Notes under the pieces: generated by a model
Told to the model about the DNA's origin: nothing
Seen by the model: the letters and a program-made list of their open reading frames with translations, nothing else
Database searches by the model: none
Program-made: the position numbers and the translations under genes
Shown: positions 46,080-54,337 of the stretch, one piece after another
Layout: every line of letters starts with the position of its first letter
How positions within the stretch are numbered: position 1 is the first letter of the stretch
NCBI GenBank assembly: GCA_021824565.1
Contig: JAKAKL010000109.1
Location: 1 to 64,000 of the forward strand
Direction: 5' to 3'
DNA from: Bacteroidota bacterium
GTDB lineage: Bacteria; Bacteroidota; Ignavibacteria; Ignavibacteriales; Ignavibacteriaceae
DNA: 64,000 bases

Positions 46080-47324
46080 ATGGAATTATTTACAAGACCA
46101 ACAGCAATCAATAAAAAATATTTTACTCCAGGAGTAATTATCTTAATCCTTCTTGCATTGAACGGATTAGGATGGCTCGCTGCAAGATTTATATTCGGCA
46201 TAGGAGCCGTAACAAACCTCAGCAACCAATATCCCTGGGGAATTTGGATTGGAATTGATGTCGCCGCAGGTGTTGCTCTTGCCGCCGGAGGATTTACTAC
46301 CGCTGCATTGGGGCACGTTATGCACAGAGAATATTATCATGACGTTGTCCGCCCGGCACTTCTTACAGCAATGCTCGGATATACTTTCGTTGCGATCGGC
46401 GTTTTTATAGATATTGGAAGATGGTATTACATCTGGCATCCGCTGATTATGTGGAACGGAAGTTCCGCTCTTTTTGAAGTCGGCATTTGTGTAATGATTT
46501 ATCTAACCGTCTTATATATTGAGTTTCTTCCAACCGTCTGCGAAAGATTTATCGGTCATATGAACTTAAAAGGAGGACTAAAATTTCTAAATAGACCGGT
46601 AGAAAAACTATTGATTCTTCTAAACCGCGGATTATCTAAAACAATGTTCATATTTATTATAGCTGGAGTTGTGCTATCAACTCTGCATCAATCTTCGCTT
46701 GGAACATTAATGATAATCGCCGGTCCAAAGATGCATCCGTTATGGCAGACGCCGATTCTTCCGCTGTTGTTTTTATTATCTGCAATATCGGTCGGCTTTC
46801 CGATGGTGATATTCGAATCATTGATCGCTGCAAGATCGTTTGGCTTAAAACCGGAGATGCGCGTCCTTTCAAGGTTAGGTACAATGGTGGCGCCTATACT
46901 CGGAGTTTACCTGGCTTTCAAGCTTGGCGATATGTTTATCAGAGAAACTTTTGTCTATCTAACTTCTTTCAATCTTCAGAGTGTTATGTTCGTAATTGAA
47001 TTATTGTTCGGCGTAATAATCCCGCTGCGGATGTTTCTATCAAAAGCAGTTCTTAATTCTCCACTCTGGCTTTTTATAGCTTCTTCACTTGTTGTGTTCG
47101 GCGTCTTTTTAAACAGGCTGAATAATTTTGTTATAGCTTACAATCCGCCGTATAAATTTGCGACCTATATACCTTCAATTGGAGAGATATCAATTACCGT
47201 CGGATTTATTTCACTATTGGTTTTAGCTTACAGATTTATTGTGATGAATTTCCCGGTGATAAGCCAGCCCGACAAAAAATATTCTCCGGCTACAAAATTT
47301 GCAATAAGAGGAAGTGAAGAATGA
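46080..47324 (+). CDS. NrfD/HybB-type membrane subunit
   Basis: The 414-residue protein has nine to ten helices and no haem or cluster ligands. YPWGIWIGIDVAAGVALAAGGFTTAALGHVM and YTFVAIGVFIDIGRWYYIWHPLIMWNGSSALFEVGICVMIY are typical of the HybB/NrfD family, which exchanges electrons with quinones and may move protons. It follows the iron-sulfur gene and its end overlaps the next one by 4 nt (ATGA). It should form a membrane complex with both. Confidence 0.93.
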   Translation: MELFTRPTAINKKYFTPGVIILILLALNGLGWLAARFIFGIGAVTNLSNQYPWGIWIGIDVAAGVALAAGGFTTAALGHVMHREYYHDVVRPALLTAMLGYTFVAIGVFIDIGRWYYIWHPLIMWNGSSALFEVGICVMIYLTVLYIEFLPTVCERFIGHMNLKGGLKFLNRPVEKLLILLNRGLSKTMFIFIIAGVVLSTLHQSSLGTLMIIAGPKMHPLWQTPILPLLFLLSAISVGFPMVIFESLIAARSFGLKPEMRVLSRLGTMVAPILGVYLAFKLGDMFIRETFVYLTSFNLQSVMFVIELLFGVIIPLRMFLSKAVLNSPLWLFIASSLVVFGVFLNRLNNFVIAYNPPYKFATYIPSIGEISITVGFISLLVLAYRFIVMNFPVISQPDKKYSPATKFAIRGSEE

Positions 47325-48493
47325 AAAAGCTTATTATAATTTTAATTGGATTATCTACACTATGTTTCAGCCAGAAAAAAATTTCTAAAAGTCATCCGGA
47401 AACAAATCTTACATGCAAAACGTGTCATTCTTGTGAAGTTCCTACAAGACAGGATCCTTGTTTGAACGCTTGCCCGCGCGCTTCTATGGTTACGGTTTAC
47501 CAATCCGCAGAACAAACAAAAAATGTTGTTACGCTTGGAGATATTTCTAAAAAATATGAGCCTGTAATTTTTCAGCATAGAATTCACGCTGAGATGGCGG
47601 AGATGTCCGGCGGGTGTGCAACATGCCATCATTATAATACAAGCGGTCCGATTCAGCCTTGCAAGAATTGTCATTTGCTGAACAGAAAAAGAGATGATAT
47701 AAGCAAGCCTGATCTTGAAGCTGCTTACCATAGACAGTGTATTACATGCCACCGTGAATGGAGCCATCAGAATAGCTGCGTTTCATGTCATGCATTAAAA
47801 AATACGACGCAAACTGCTTCACAGTTAAAAGCCGCTCAAACGCTTGAAACGAAAACTCATCCCAAATTAGTCGAGCCTAAAAAACTGGTGTTTGAAACAA
47901 ACGACAAAGACGGCAGGCTGGTAACTTTCTATCACGATGAGCACATAAATATTTTCGGCGCTAAATGTATTAATTGCCACCAGCAGCAAAATTGTTCGAT
48001 GTGCCACGATAAAGATAAAGTGAGCAGCATAAATTCTCCGGAAGGCATGCCGGTAAAGATTCAGAAAAGCAAATCGGAACATCATAAGCCCTGCTTTGCA
48101 TGCCATCAGAACGATGATTGCAGTTTATGTCATCAGCAAAAAATTGCCGGACCATTTAATCATGAGATTAGAACGGGCTGGGCTTTGAACAGATTCCACG
48201 AGAAGCTTTCCTGTACTAAATGCCACGGAACAACGTACAAATTTGTTAAGCTCGATAACAACTGTGTAAGCTGTCATAAGGATTGGAAAGTTGGATCTTT
48301 TAATCATCAGATAACAGGTTTGAAACTTGACGAAAACCATGTCGAAGTAGACTGCGCTGATTGCCATGCGAATAAAGATTTTTCCAAGACACCTGTTTGT
48401 ACAAATTGCCATGATGATAAGAGTTTCCCGAAAGATAGACCCGGGAAGTTAGTTTCTTCAGTTCAGACTAAAACGATGAAAAGTGTAAAATAA
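47321..48493 (+). CDS. Thirteen-haem cytochrome c
   Basis: The 390-residue protein has a signal peptide (to about TLCFSQ, residue 18) and thirteen CXXCH haem-binding motifs, starting with CKTCH near residue 32 and ending with CTNCH near 364. The N-terminal CHSCEVPTRQDPCLNACPR has extra cysteines after the first haem site. Many isolated histidines between motifs could be distal ligands. It is probably periplasmic and passes electrons between the iron-sulfur protein/NrfD subunit and an outer partner. It overlaps the NrfD gene. Confidence 0.94.
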   Translation: MKKLIIILIGLSTLCFSQKKISKSHPETNLTCKTCHSCEVPTRQDPCLNACPRASMVTVYQSAEQTKNVVTLGDISKKYEPVIFQHRIHAEMAEMSGGCATCHHYNTSGPIQPCKNCHLLNRKRDDISKPDLEAAYHRQCITCHREWSHQNSCVSCHALKNTTQTASQLKAAQTLETKTHPKLVEPKKLVFETNDKDGRLVTFYHDEHINIFGAKCINCHQQQNCSMCHDKDKVSSINSPEGMPVKIQKSKSEHHKPCFACHQNDDCSLCHQQKIAGPFNHEIRTGWALNRFHEKLSCTKCHGTTYKFVKLDNNCVSCHKDWKVGSFNHQITGLKLDENHVEVDCADCHANKDFSKTPVCTNCHDDKSFPKDRPGKLVSSVQTKTMKSVK

Positions 48494-48539
48494 AAAATTA
48501 TTTCTTGTTCGCAGATTTGATGTTAGGCTCTTGATTAGT

Positions 48540-50414
48540 ATGAAGATGATGGTTACGAAAATAGGATCAAAATTAATTCTTGTCGTGGGAATTACCGCAT
48601 TGTTGACAATAGGAATTTTTTCCTACTTCAACATACGCTCTCACAGCGCAAGCCTGCTTGCTGAAGTTGAGCAGAGCGCCAACCAGCTAAGTGAAACAGT
48701 AATTCACAGCACCCGCTACGATATGCTTCTTAATCAGCGCGACAGGATCAACAAAATAATTAATACGATCGGCGAGCAGCCTAGTATAAGAACGGTGAGA
48801 GTAATAAATAAATCAGGCGCGATTATTTATTCTTCTCATCAGGGTGACATCGGCATGCTCGTCGATAAAAACGAGGAAAGCTGTTATGCTTGCCACGCCG
48901 CTAATAAGCCGCTGGAACGACTTCCGATAAAAGGAAGGACAAGAATCTTTAGACCGGTTCCCGCTTCGCCAAGAGTTCTCGGAATTATAAGTCCAATTTA
49001 TAATGAAGAATCCTGCTGGCAAGCAGACTGCCATGCGCATCAAAAATCGCAGACAGTTTTAGGTGTTCTTGATATTACTATTTCGCTTGAAGAAGTAGAT
49101 AAACAAATTCAAAAGAGCGAGATGGAAATAATTATTTTTGCTATTACCGCCGTTATTGCGTTGAGTTTTATCATCAGCTTTTTTGTGCGGCGATGGGTTG
49201 TAAAGCCTGTTAATGAACTGCTGAAGGCGACGAACCAGGTTGGTGTTGGAAACCTGAATTATATTATTAAAGACAAACGCAAAGATGAGCTTGGTATGCT
49301 TGCAAGATCATTTAATAACATGACCCAAAAATTATCCGAAGCAAGGATGCAGCTTTTCCAATCCGATAAGATGGCGTCGCTTGGAAGATTAGCCGCAGGC
49401 GTTGCCCATGAAATTAATAATCCGCTTACAGGAGTTTTAACATACAGCAGCTTCCTTCTCAAAAGAACTGAAAATAATCCCGAGCTTCAAGAAGATTTAA
49501 AAGTTATTGTAAGGGAAACAAAGCGAAGCAGGGAAATAGTTAAAAGCCTTCTTGATTTTGCCCGCCAATCAGTCCCGAAAAAGAATGAAGCGGACATCAA
49601 CGAGATTATTAACCGCTCTATTTCTGTAATTGAAAATCAGCTTACTATAAATCACGTAAAGCTTAATAAAAATCTTAACGCTAATCTTCCTACTATAACC
49701 GTAGATGCGAACCAGATGCAGCAGGTGTTTATTAATTTGATTGTAAATGCGGCGGACGCAATCGGGCAAAGCGGCGGCACTATCTCAATCTCGACTGCCT
49801 TAATAACTCTTTCTCCTTACGGTATTACTCATATTAAAAAAGCGATCTGCCCTAAGCGCCATGACTTGATCGATAATGAATACAAAATTGACGGAATGCC
49901 TTCGATCAAATTAAAAATTATTTCTTCGCTCGGCGAGAATATCGTTCACTTCGATCCTGTTTATGGGAGGAACCATCATTCAACTGTTATAAATGAATTA
50001 AAGGACGACGCAAAGGTTGTTTGTCCGCAGTGCAGCAGTTCGTTGATGGAAGAGAATGAAAAATGTCCGCAGTGCGGCTCTCCGATTTTTAATTTTGAAA
50101 TTCCCTCTCAAGGAAAGTTTGAGGCATGTACGAAGCGAAGCTGCGGATGGCAAAGATGGGACGCGGTCGATAACGAAGGCAAACGCGAATATATCGAAAT
50201 AAAACTTTCGGATACCGGATGCGGAATTGCTAAAGAAGATTTAACCAGAATATTTGAGCCTTTCTACAGTACAAAAGGACAGAAAGGAACAGGACTTGGA
50301 CTTTCCGTTATTTGGGGAATTATCGATAACCATAACGGAACTATTAAAGTTGAAAGTGAAATTAATAAAGGCACAACCTTTACGATTCATCTTCCTCTAA
50401 AGCATGTAAGATAA
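48540..50414 (+). CDS. Haem-binding sensor histidine kinase with a zinc-ribbon insert
   Basis: The protein of about 624 residues has two membrane helices (about 10-30 and 195-218) around a periplasmic domain with two haem c motifs: EESCYACHAAN (CXXCH) and EESCWQADCHAH (CX4CH). A HAMP segment follows. The kinase histidine is in GVAHEINNPLTGVLTYSSFLL. Between the N box (NLIVNAADAIG) and the G1 box (DTGCGI) sits an insert of about 135 residues with CPQC, CPQC and CTKRSC pairs. G2 is GTGLGLSVIWGIID. A TTG three codons upstream is possible. It lies between the cytochrome and the response regulators. Confidence 0.93.
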   Translation: MKMMVTKIGSKLILVVGITALLTIGIFSYFNIRSHSASLLAEVEQSANQLSETVIHSTRYDMLLNQRDRINKIINTIGEQPSIRTVRVINKSGAIIYSSHQGDIGMLVDKNEESCYACHAANKPLERLPIKGRTRIFRPVPASPRVLGIISPIYNEESCWQADCHAHQKSQTVLGVLDITISLEEVDKQIQKSEMEIIIFAITAVIALSFIISFFVRRWVVKPVNELLKATNQVGVGNLNYIIKDKRKDELGMLARSFNNMTQKLSEARMQLFQSDKMASLGRLAAGVAHEINNPLTGVLTYSSFLLKRTENNPELQEDLKVIVRETKRSREIVKSLLDFARQSVPKKNEADINEIINRSISVIENQLTINHVKLNKNLNANLPTITVDANQMQQVFINLIVNAADAIGQSGGTISISTALITLSPYGITHIKKAICPKRHDLIDNEYKIDGMPSIKLKIISSLGENIVHFDPVYGRNHHSTVINELKDDAKVVCPQCSSSLMEENEKCPQCGSPIFNFEIPSQGKFEACTKRSCGWQRWDAVDNEGKREYIEIKLSDTGCGIAKEDLTRIFEPFYSTKGQKGTGLGLSVIWGIIDNHNGTIKVESEINKGTTFTIHLPLKHVR

Positions 50415-50417
50415 TTT

Positions 50418-51224
50418 ATGAACAAGCAATTTGACATACTGGTTATTGACGACGAGCAGGTAATTATTGATGCGTTAAATAAGATATGTTCGACCGAAGG
50501 GTTCAGAGTTGATTCGTCCATTGAAGCAAAGGAAGCGCTCGAAAAATTATCCAGGAATTCTTACAAAATTATTGTCTGCGATATTATGATGCCCGACGTA
50601 GACGGGTTTGAATTTCTTGATGAGACTATTAAAAGAAAAATCTCTTCGCCGGTTATTATGACTACCGGTTATTCTACGGTTGAGAACTCAGTAAGATCAT
50701 TATATAACGGCGCAATCGACTTCATTCCCAAACCTTTTACCGCCGACGAGATTCTGAATTCAATTATACGCGGACTTAGGTTTTCGGAGATTCAGAAAAA
50801 AATTAGTTCGACTTCAAGCGAGAAGAATGACTCGACTATAATTTACGTTCCGTGTCCTGCAAAATATTTCAGGCTTGGTTATTCAAGCTGGGCGTCTGAA
50901 GAAAATACGGGATCGATATTAATTGGTATTACGGATTTATTTTTAAAAGTTGTTGAAAGCCTTGAAGAATTGGATCTTTATAAAATAGATGAAGAGATAA
51001 TCCAGGGAAATCAATGCGCCGCGCTGAAATCAAAAGACGGACTTGTTCATAACATTTTGTCGCCGGTTACCGGTAGAATTATTGAAAGGAACGAAGAGGT
51101 ACTAAAAGAAATAAATATTATTGAGAAAGATCCTTACTTCAACGGATGGCTTTATCGTGTTATTCCTTCGGAAAGCGAATACGAATTGAAGCAGCTTATT
51201 CCGTGCAGTTCGGACAGATTTTGA
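50418..51224 (+). CDS. Response regulator with GcvH-like domain
   Basis: The 268-residue protein starts 3 nt after the kinase stop codon. A receiver domain (residues 1-118, Asp55 in VCDIMMPDVDG) is joined to a domain resembling glycine-cleavage H protein (about 135-258): GSILIGITDLFLKVVESLEELDL, ILSPVTGRIIERNEEV and EKDPYFNGWLYRVIPSE. In alignment the lipoyl lysine position is replaced by glycine, so lipoylation is unlikely. No DNA-binding domain is visible; output probably goes through protein contacts. Confidence 0.88.
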   Translation: MNKQFDILVIDDEQVIIDALNKICSTEGFRVDSSIEAKEALEKLSRNSYKIIVCDIMMPDVDGFEFLDETIKRKISSPVIMTTGYSTVENSVRSLYNGAIDFIPKPFTADEILNSIIRGLRFSEIQKKISSTSSEKNDSTIIYVPCPAKYFRLGYSSWASEENTGSILIGITDLFLKVVESLEELDLYKIDEEIIQGNQCAALKSKDGLVHNILSPVTGRIIERNEEVLKEINIIEKDPYFNGWLYRVIPSESEYELKQLIPCSSDRF

Positions 51225-51277
51225 AATTATTAATTAACGGCTGAAGCCGTAGTAAAATTTAATCAAAGGAGTAAATT

Positions 51278-52426
51278 ATGCCACTATTAATTATTGCAGT
51301 AATATTGTTCGTTATTGCTGACGTCTTGATCAGGCAGATCAGCAAAAGAGTACGCGAACAAAAAGAAAGAAAAGACCGCGAAGCCGCTTTGGCGGTAAGC
51401 CTAAACCTGGATTTTACCAGAGAATCAAAAACATTGAAGCGGGTTGAAGTTGTTAATCCCAAAGCAAAAATTCTTTGTGTTGACGACGAGCCTGTAATAC
51501 TCGACAGCTTTAGAAAAATTCTTGTGCTCGACGGTTATTGTGTCGATACGGTAGAGACCGGTCAGGAAGCGCTTGGATTAATTCAATCGCGTCATTATGA
51601 TTTTGTCTTTACTGATCTTAAAATGCCGCAGATGGATGGAGTAGAAGTTACTAAATCAGTAAAACATCTTCGCCCTGATATTGACGTTGTTATCATAACC
51701 GGATTTGCGACGGTTGAAACGGCAGTTGAGTGCATGAAATTCGGCGCGATGGATTACGTTCAAAAACCATTTACCGAAGATGAGCTTCTTGAGTTTGTCA
51801 AAAAAATATTAATTAAAAGACAGGATAGAATTCAGAAGCAATTAAAGCCTAAAGTTCACATCACTCATTTGACCGGCTCGAAGCATTTTAAAACTTATGA
51901 GTTCGCGATACCTGGCGGAGTATTTATTTCTGCCGGTCATTGCTGGACAAGTATGGAACAGGACGGAACCGTAAAGATTGGCGTCGACGACTTTGCTAAA
52001 AAGCTTATTGGAAAAATCGATTCAATAGATTTTCCAAATCTTGGTATGATTGTAAAAGCCGGTCAGCCTTTGTTTACGGTAAAGCAAGGGAACCGTTCGG
52101 TTACTTTCAATTCGCCTTTATCCGGAAAAGTTACAAAGCTTAATATGCCGCTGAAGAATGAAATGGAATCTCTCGACATTACACCTTACGAATCAAACTG
52201 GGTTTGCATACTCGACGCTGAAAATCTTGATACTGAAATTAAAAATCTAAAGATCGGCAAGACAGCTGTTGCTTATTACCAGGAAGATATTGACAGGCTG
52301 ATTGCTTTAAGAAAAAAATCCGGCGGCAGTTCTTCAAACAATTATGACGAACTCCAGGAAGGGGAATTTGAAAAGCTTAGCGACACTGAATTTTATTCAA
52401 TGGTCAGCGAGTTTTTTAAGAAGTAA
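51278..52426 (+). CDS. Membrane-anchored response regulator with GcvH-like domain
   Basis: The 382-residue protein has an N-terminal membrane helix (about 2-19), a charged linker, a receiver (about 63-185, Asp113 in VFTDLKMPQMDG) and a GcvH-like domain: AGHCWTSMEQDGTVKIGVDDFAKKLIGKIDSIDFP, then SPLSGKVTKLN and a YESNWVCIL segment. The lipoyl lysine position appears as Asn. A tail of about 80 residues follows. A receiver domain anchored to the membrane is unusual. It probably acts on the haem-kinase signal near the respiratory complex. A hairpin follows the gene. Confidence 0.88.
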   Translation: MPLLIIAVILFVIADVLIRQISKRVREQKERKDREAALAVSLNLDFTRESKTLKRVEVVNPKAKILCVDDEPVILDSFRKILVLDGYCVDTVETGQEALGLIQSRHYDFVFTDLKMPQMDGVEVTKSVKHLRPDIDVVIITGFATVETAVECMKFGAMDYVQKPFTEDELLEFVKKILIKRQDRIQKQLKPKVHITHLTGSKHFKTYEFAIPGGVFISAGHCWTSMEQDGTVKIGVDDFAKKLIGKIDSIDFPNLGMIVKAGQPLFTVKQGNRSVTFNSPLSGKVTKLNMPLKNEMESLDITPYESNWVCILDAENLDTEIKNLKIGKTAVAYYQEDIDRLIALRKKSGGSSSNNYDELQEGEFEKLSDTEFYSMVSEFFKK

Positions 52427-52434
52427 ATTAATTT

Positions 52435-52459
52435 TTCCGGCTGCCTTAAGCAGCCGGAA
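52435..52459. terminator. GC-rich hairpin after the respiratory/sensory operon
   Basis: TTCCGGCTGC (52435-52444) pairs with GCAGCCGGAA (52450-52459) over CTTAA. There is no T-run, so it may be a weak or factor-assisted terminator. It lies 9 nt after the last response regulator gene. Confidence 0.55.
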
Positions 52460-52492
52460 TTAAAAATAGAGCTTCTATTTGACTTATCTTCG

Positions 52493-52905
52493 ATTTTTGC
52501 TTCAAATTCGCATATTTATTGTCAAAATGTCCACATAAATTCTTTTTACGTGCACATTTTAACTATTTACCTGCGGATTTATTCTATTTATACGCACGTT
52601 TCAGATATTCATAAACGCATTAATTCTATTTATAAGTGCATTTCAGATATTCACACATACATTTATTCTATTTATAAATTCATTTCAGATATTCATGCTG
52701 AAAGTAATTCTTTCCATTTGCACGTTTCAGATATTTATAATCACATTTATTCTTTTTATGATAGCGTTTTAAGTATGTATGACGGCATTTATTCTTTAAA
52801 TAAGAGCGTTCCAGTTATTTAAGTTATCATTTATTCTATCCATGTGTGCATCTCAAGTTTTTTTATTAATAGTTATTCTTTAGAGTTATGCGTCTAAGGA
52901 ATTTT
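52493..52905. repeat. 21-nt periodic degenerate array, family B, copy 2
   Basis: This is a near copy of 33948-34325 (about 94% identical over the last 210 nt by eye). It keeps the same 21-nt period and alternating unit types. From the shared TTCAAATTCG to the shared CTAAGG it spans 393 nt against 351 nt in copy 1, a difference of exactly 42 nt, or one dimer. It fills the gap between the response regulator and macro-domain genes. The corresponding plus-strand frame stays open for 90 codons, but changes between the copies mostly alter amino acids. Confidence 0.92.
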
Positions 52906-53053
52906 CGTAAACACTTCATCTTTTGAAATAAATATGAAGATTTTAAATTCAGCATAATAATCAGCATGTTGAGAAAAAAATTTTTGAATTCATTCTTGTC
53001 TTTTTTCTCATGTTTATATTGAACAAAGTTTTTGATAACTTGCTGAGGATTAT

Positions 53054-53590
53054 ATGAGGTCGGAAATGGAATCAATCATATATAATAAAATTGAAATTGT
53101 TAGAGGAGATATTACAAAGCTGAATGTTGATGCGATTGTTAATGCCGCCAACACAAGTCTGCTTGGCGGAGGCGGAGTAGACGGCGCAATTCACCGCGCT
53201 GCCGGGCATGAACTTCTTGATTACTGCCGAAAACTTAATGGCTGTCGAACCGGAGAATCAAAAATAACTCCCGGGTATAAATTGCCTGCAAACTTTGTAA
53301 TTCATACCGTTGGACCAGTCTGGCGCGGCGGCGCGCAAAATGAACCAATGCTTCTGCAAAGCTGCTATAAGACTTCACTAACATTGGCAGTCGAAAATAA
53401 AATAAAGACAATCGCTTTCCCCGCCATCAGCACGGGTATTTACAGCTACCCGGTTTACGATGCCGCTAAAATTGCCGTAAGAACCACTTTGGATTTTCTT
53501 CAGAATAATTCTTCTATTGAAAAAGTTATTTTTGTCTGCTTTGATGAAAGAACTTTCCACGTTTACAAAGAGGTAATTGAGGAACTATAA
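53054..53590 (+). CDS. Macro-domain protein (ADP-ribose hydrolase type)
   Basis: The 178-residue protein is a single macro domain, of the kind that binds ADP-ribose and removes O-acetyl or ADP-ribosyl groups. Signature segments are IEIVRGDITKLNVDAIVNAANTSLLGGGGVDGAIHRAAG, with the catalytic Asn/Asp loop, and IAFPAISTGIYSYPVYDAAKIAV. Length is normal. The first ATG (53054) has TGAGG before it, and the Met at codon five is also possible. It is close to E. coli YmdB-type proteins. Confidence 0.94.
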   Translation: MRSEMESIIYNKIEIVRGDITKLNVDAIVNAANTSLLGGGGVDGAIHRAAGHELLDYCRKLNGCRTGESKITPGYKLPANFVIHTVGPVWRGGAQNEPMLLQSCYKTSLTLAVENKIKTIAFPAISTGIYSYPVYDAAKIAVRTTLDFLQNNSSIEKVIFVCFDERTFHVYKEVIEEL

Positions 53591-53653
53591 AATTTAATAT
53601 TTCATTTCTTTCATGGACAAATATAATTTCTATCCGGAGTTGCTGCCGGGAAA

Positions 53654-54271
53654 TTAATTCTTCCCGTCGGTCTCGATTGTAAAAGGCAGTTTTATTTTTT
53701 CCCATTTCATATAAGCAATTGCCGAATTGGGTTTGCCGTTCGAAGTTACCGTCATATTTTCAAAAGTGTATGTAAGCCATTCATGATATGCCGTCTGCTG
53801 CGGCGCAACGGAGAGCCTTAAAGCATCCTGAGCTTCGTTATAAGTAAATGCGCCCCATTGATCGGCAACTTTATTGAAAATTATCGTCCAGTTCTTTTTT
53901 GACGGGATAATAAAAAAGCCGTAAGAACCGGCAGGCAAGCTCTTGCCGTTTATTTTTACTGCTGTCGAGAAAGTAATTTTCGTAGCTTCATTTGCACCGG
54001 CGCGCCAAACTTTATCATAAGGCACCAATCCTCCCCAAATCTTTCTGTTCTTTACTCCGGGTCTGCTGTAGGAGATCGTTACATCCGTCAATCCGATTGT
54101 TTCTTCAATGGACGCTTTCGGGCTTACTCTAACTTCCTTGTTCCAGCCGGGCTCTTTTATTTCTTTCTGGTTATTCTTTTTCATCTGCTGACCGCTTGCC
54201 GTAACGACCATAGACATAAATAATATTCCGATTAAATAAATAACTCTGCTCCGCGCCGCAATGTAATTCAT
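53654..54271 (-). CDS. DUF2911 family protein, exported
   Basis: From the ATG at 54271 the protein has 205 residues. A signal peptide (VIYLIGILFMSMVVTASGQ) is followed by a DUF2911 domain: VSPKASIEETIGLTDVTISYSRPGVKNRKIWGGLVPYDKVWRAGANEATKITFSTAVKINGKSLPAGSYGFFIIP. It ends in beta strands common to this family of unknown function, widespread in Bacteroidota. GGAG lies 7 nt before the ATG; the TTG-started longer frame is rejected. Confidence 0.92.
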   Translation of the reverse strand: MNYIAARSRVIYLIGILFMSMVVTASGQQMKKNNQKEIKEPGWNKEVRVSPKASIEETIGLTDVTISYSRPGVKNRKIWGGLVPYDKVWRAGANEATKITFSTAVKINGKSLPAGSYGFFIIPSKKNWTIIFNKVADQWGAFTYNEAQDALRLSVAPQQTAYHEWLTYTFENMTVTSNGKPNSAIAYMKWEKIKLPFTIETDGKN

Positions 54272-54337
54272 ATAGTGCTCCGTCAATCTGTGCAAAAATA
54301 TTTTTGTTGAAACTTTAATACTGATTATGAAAATAAT

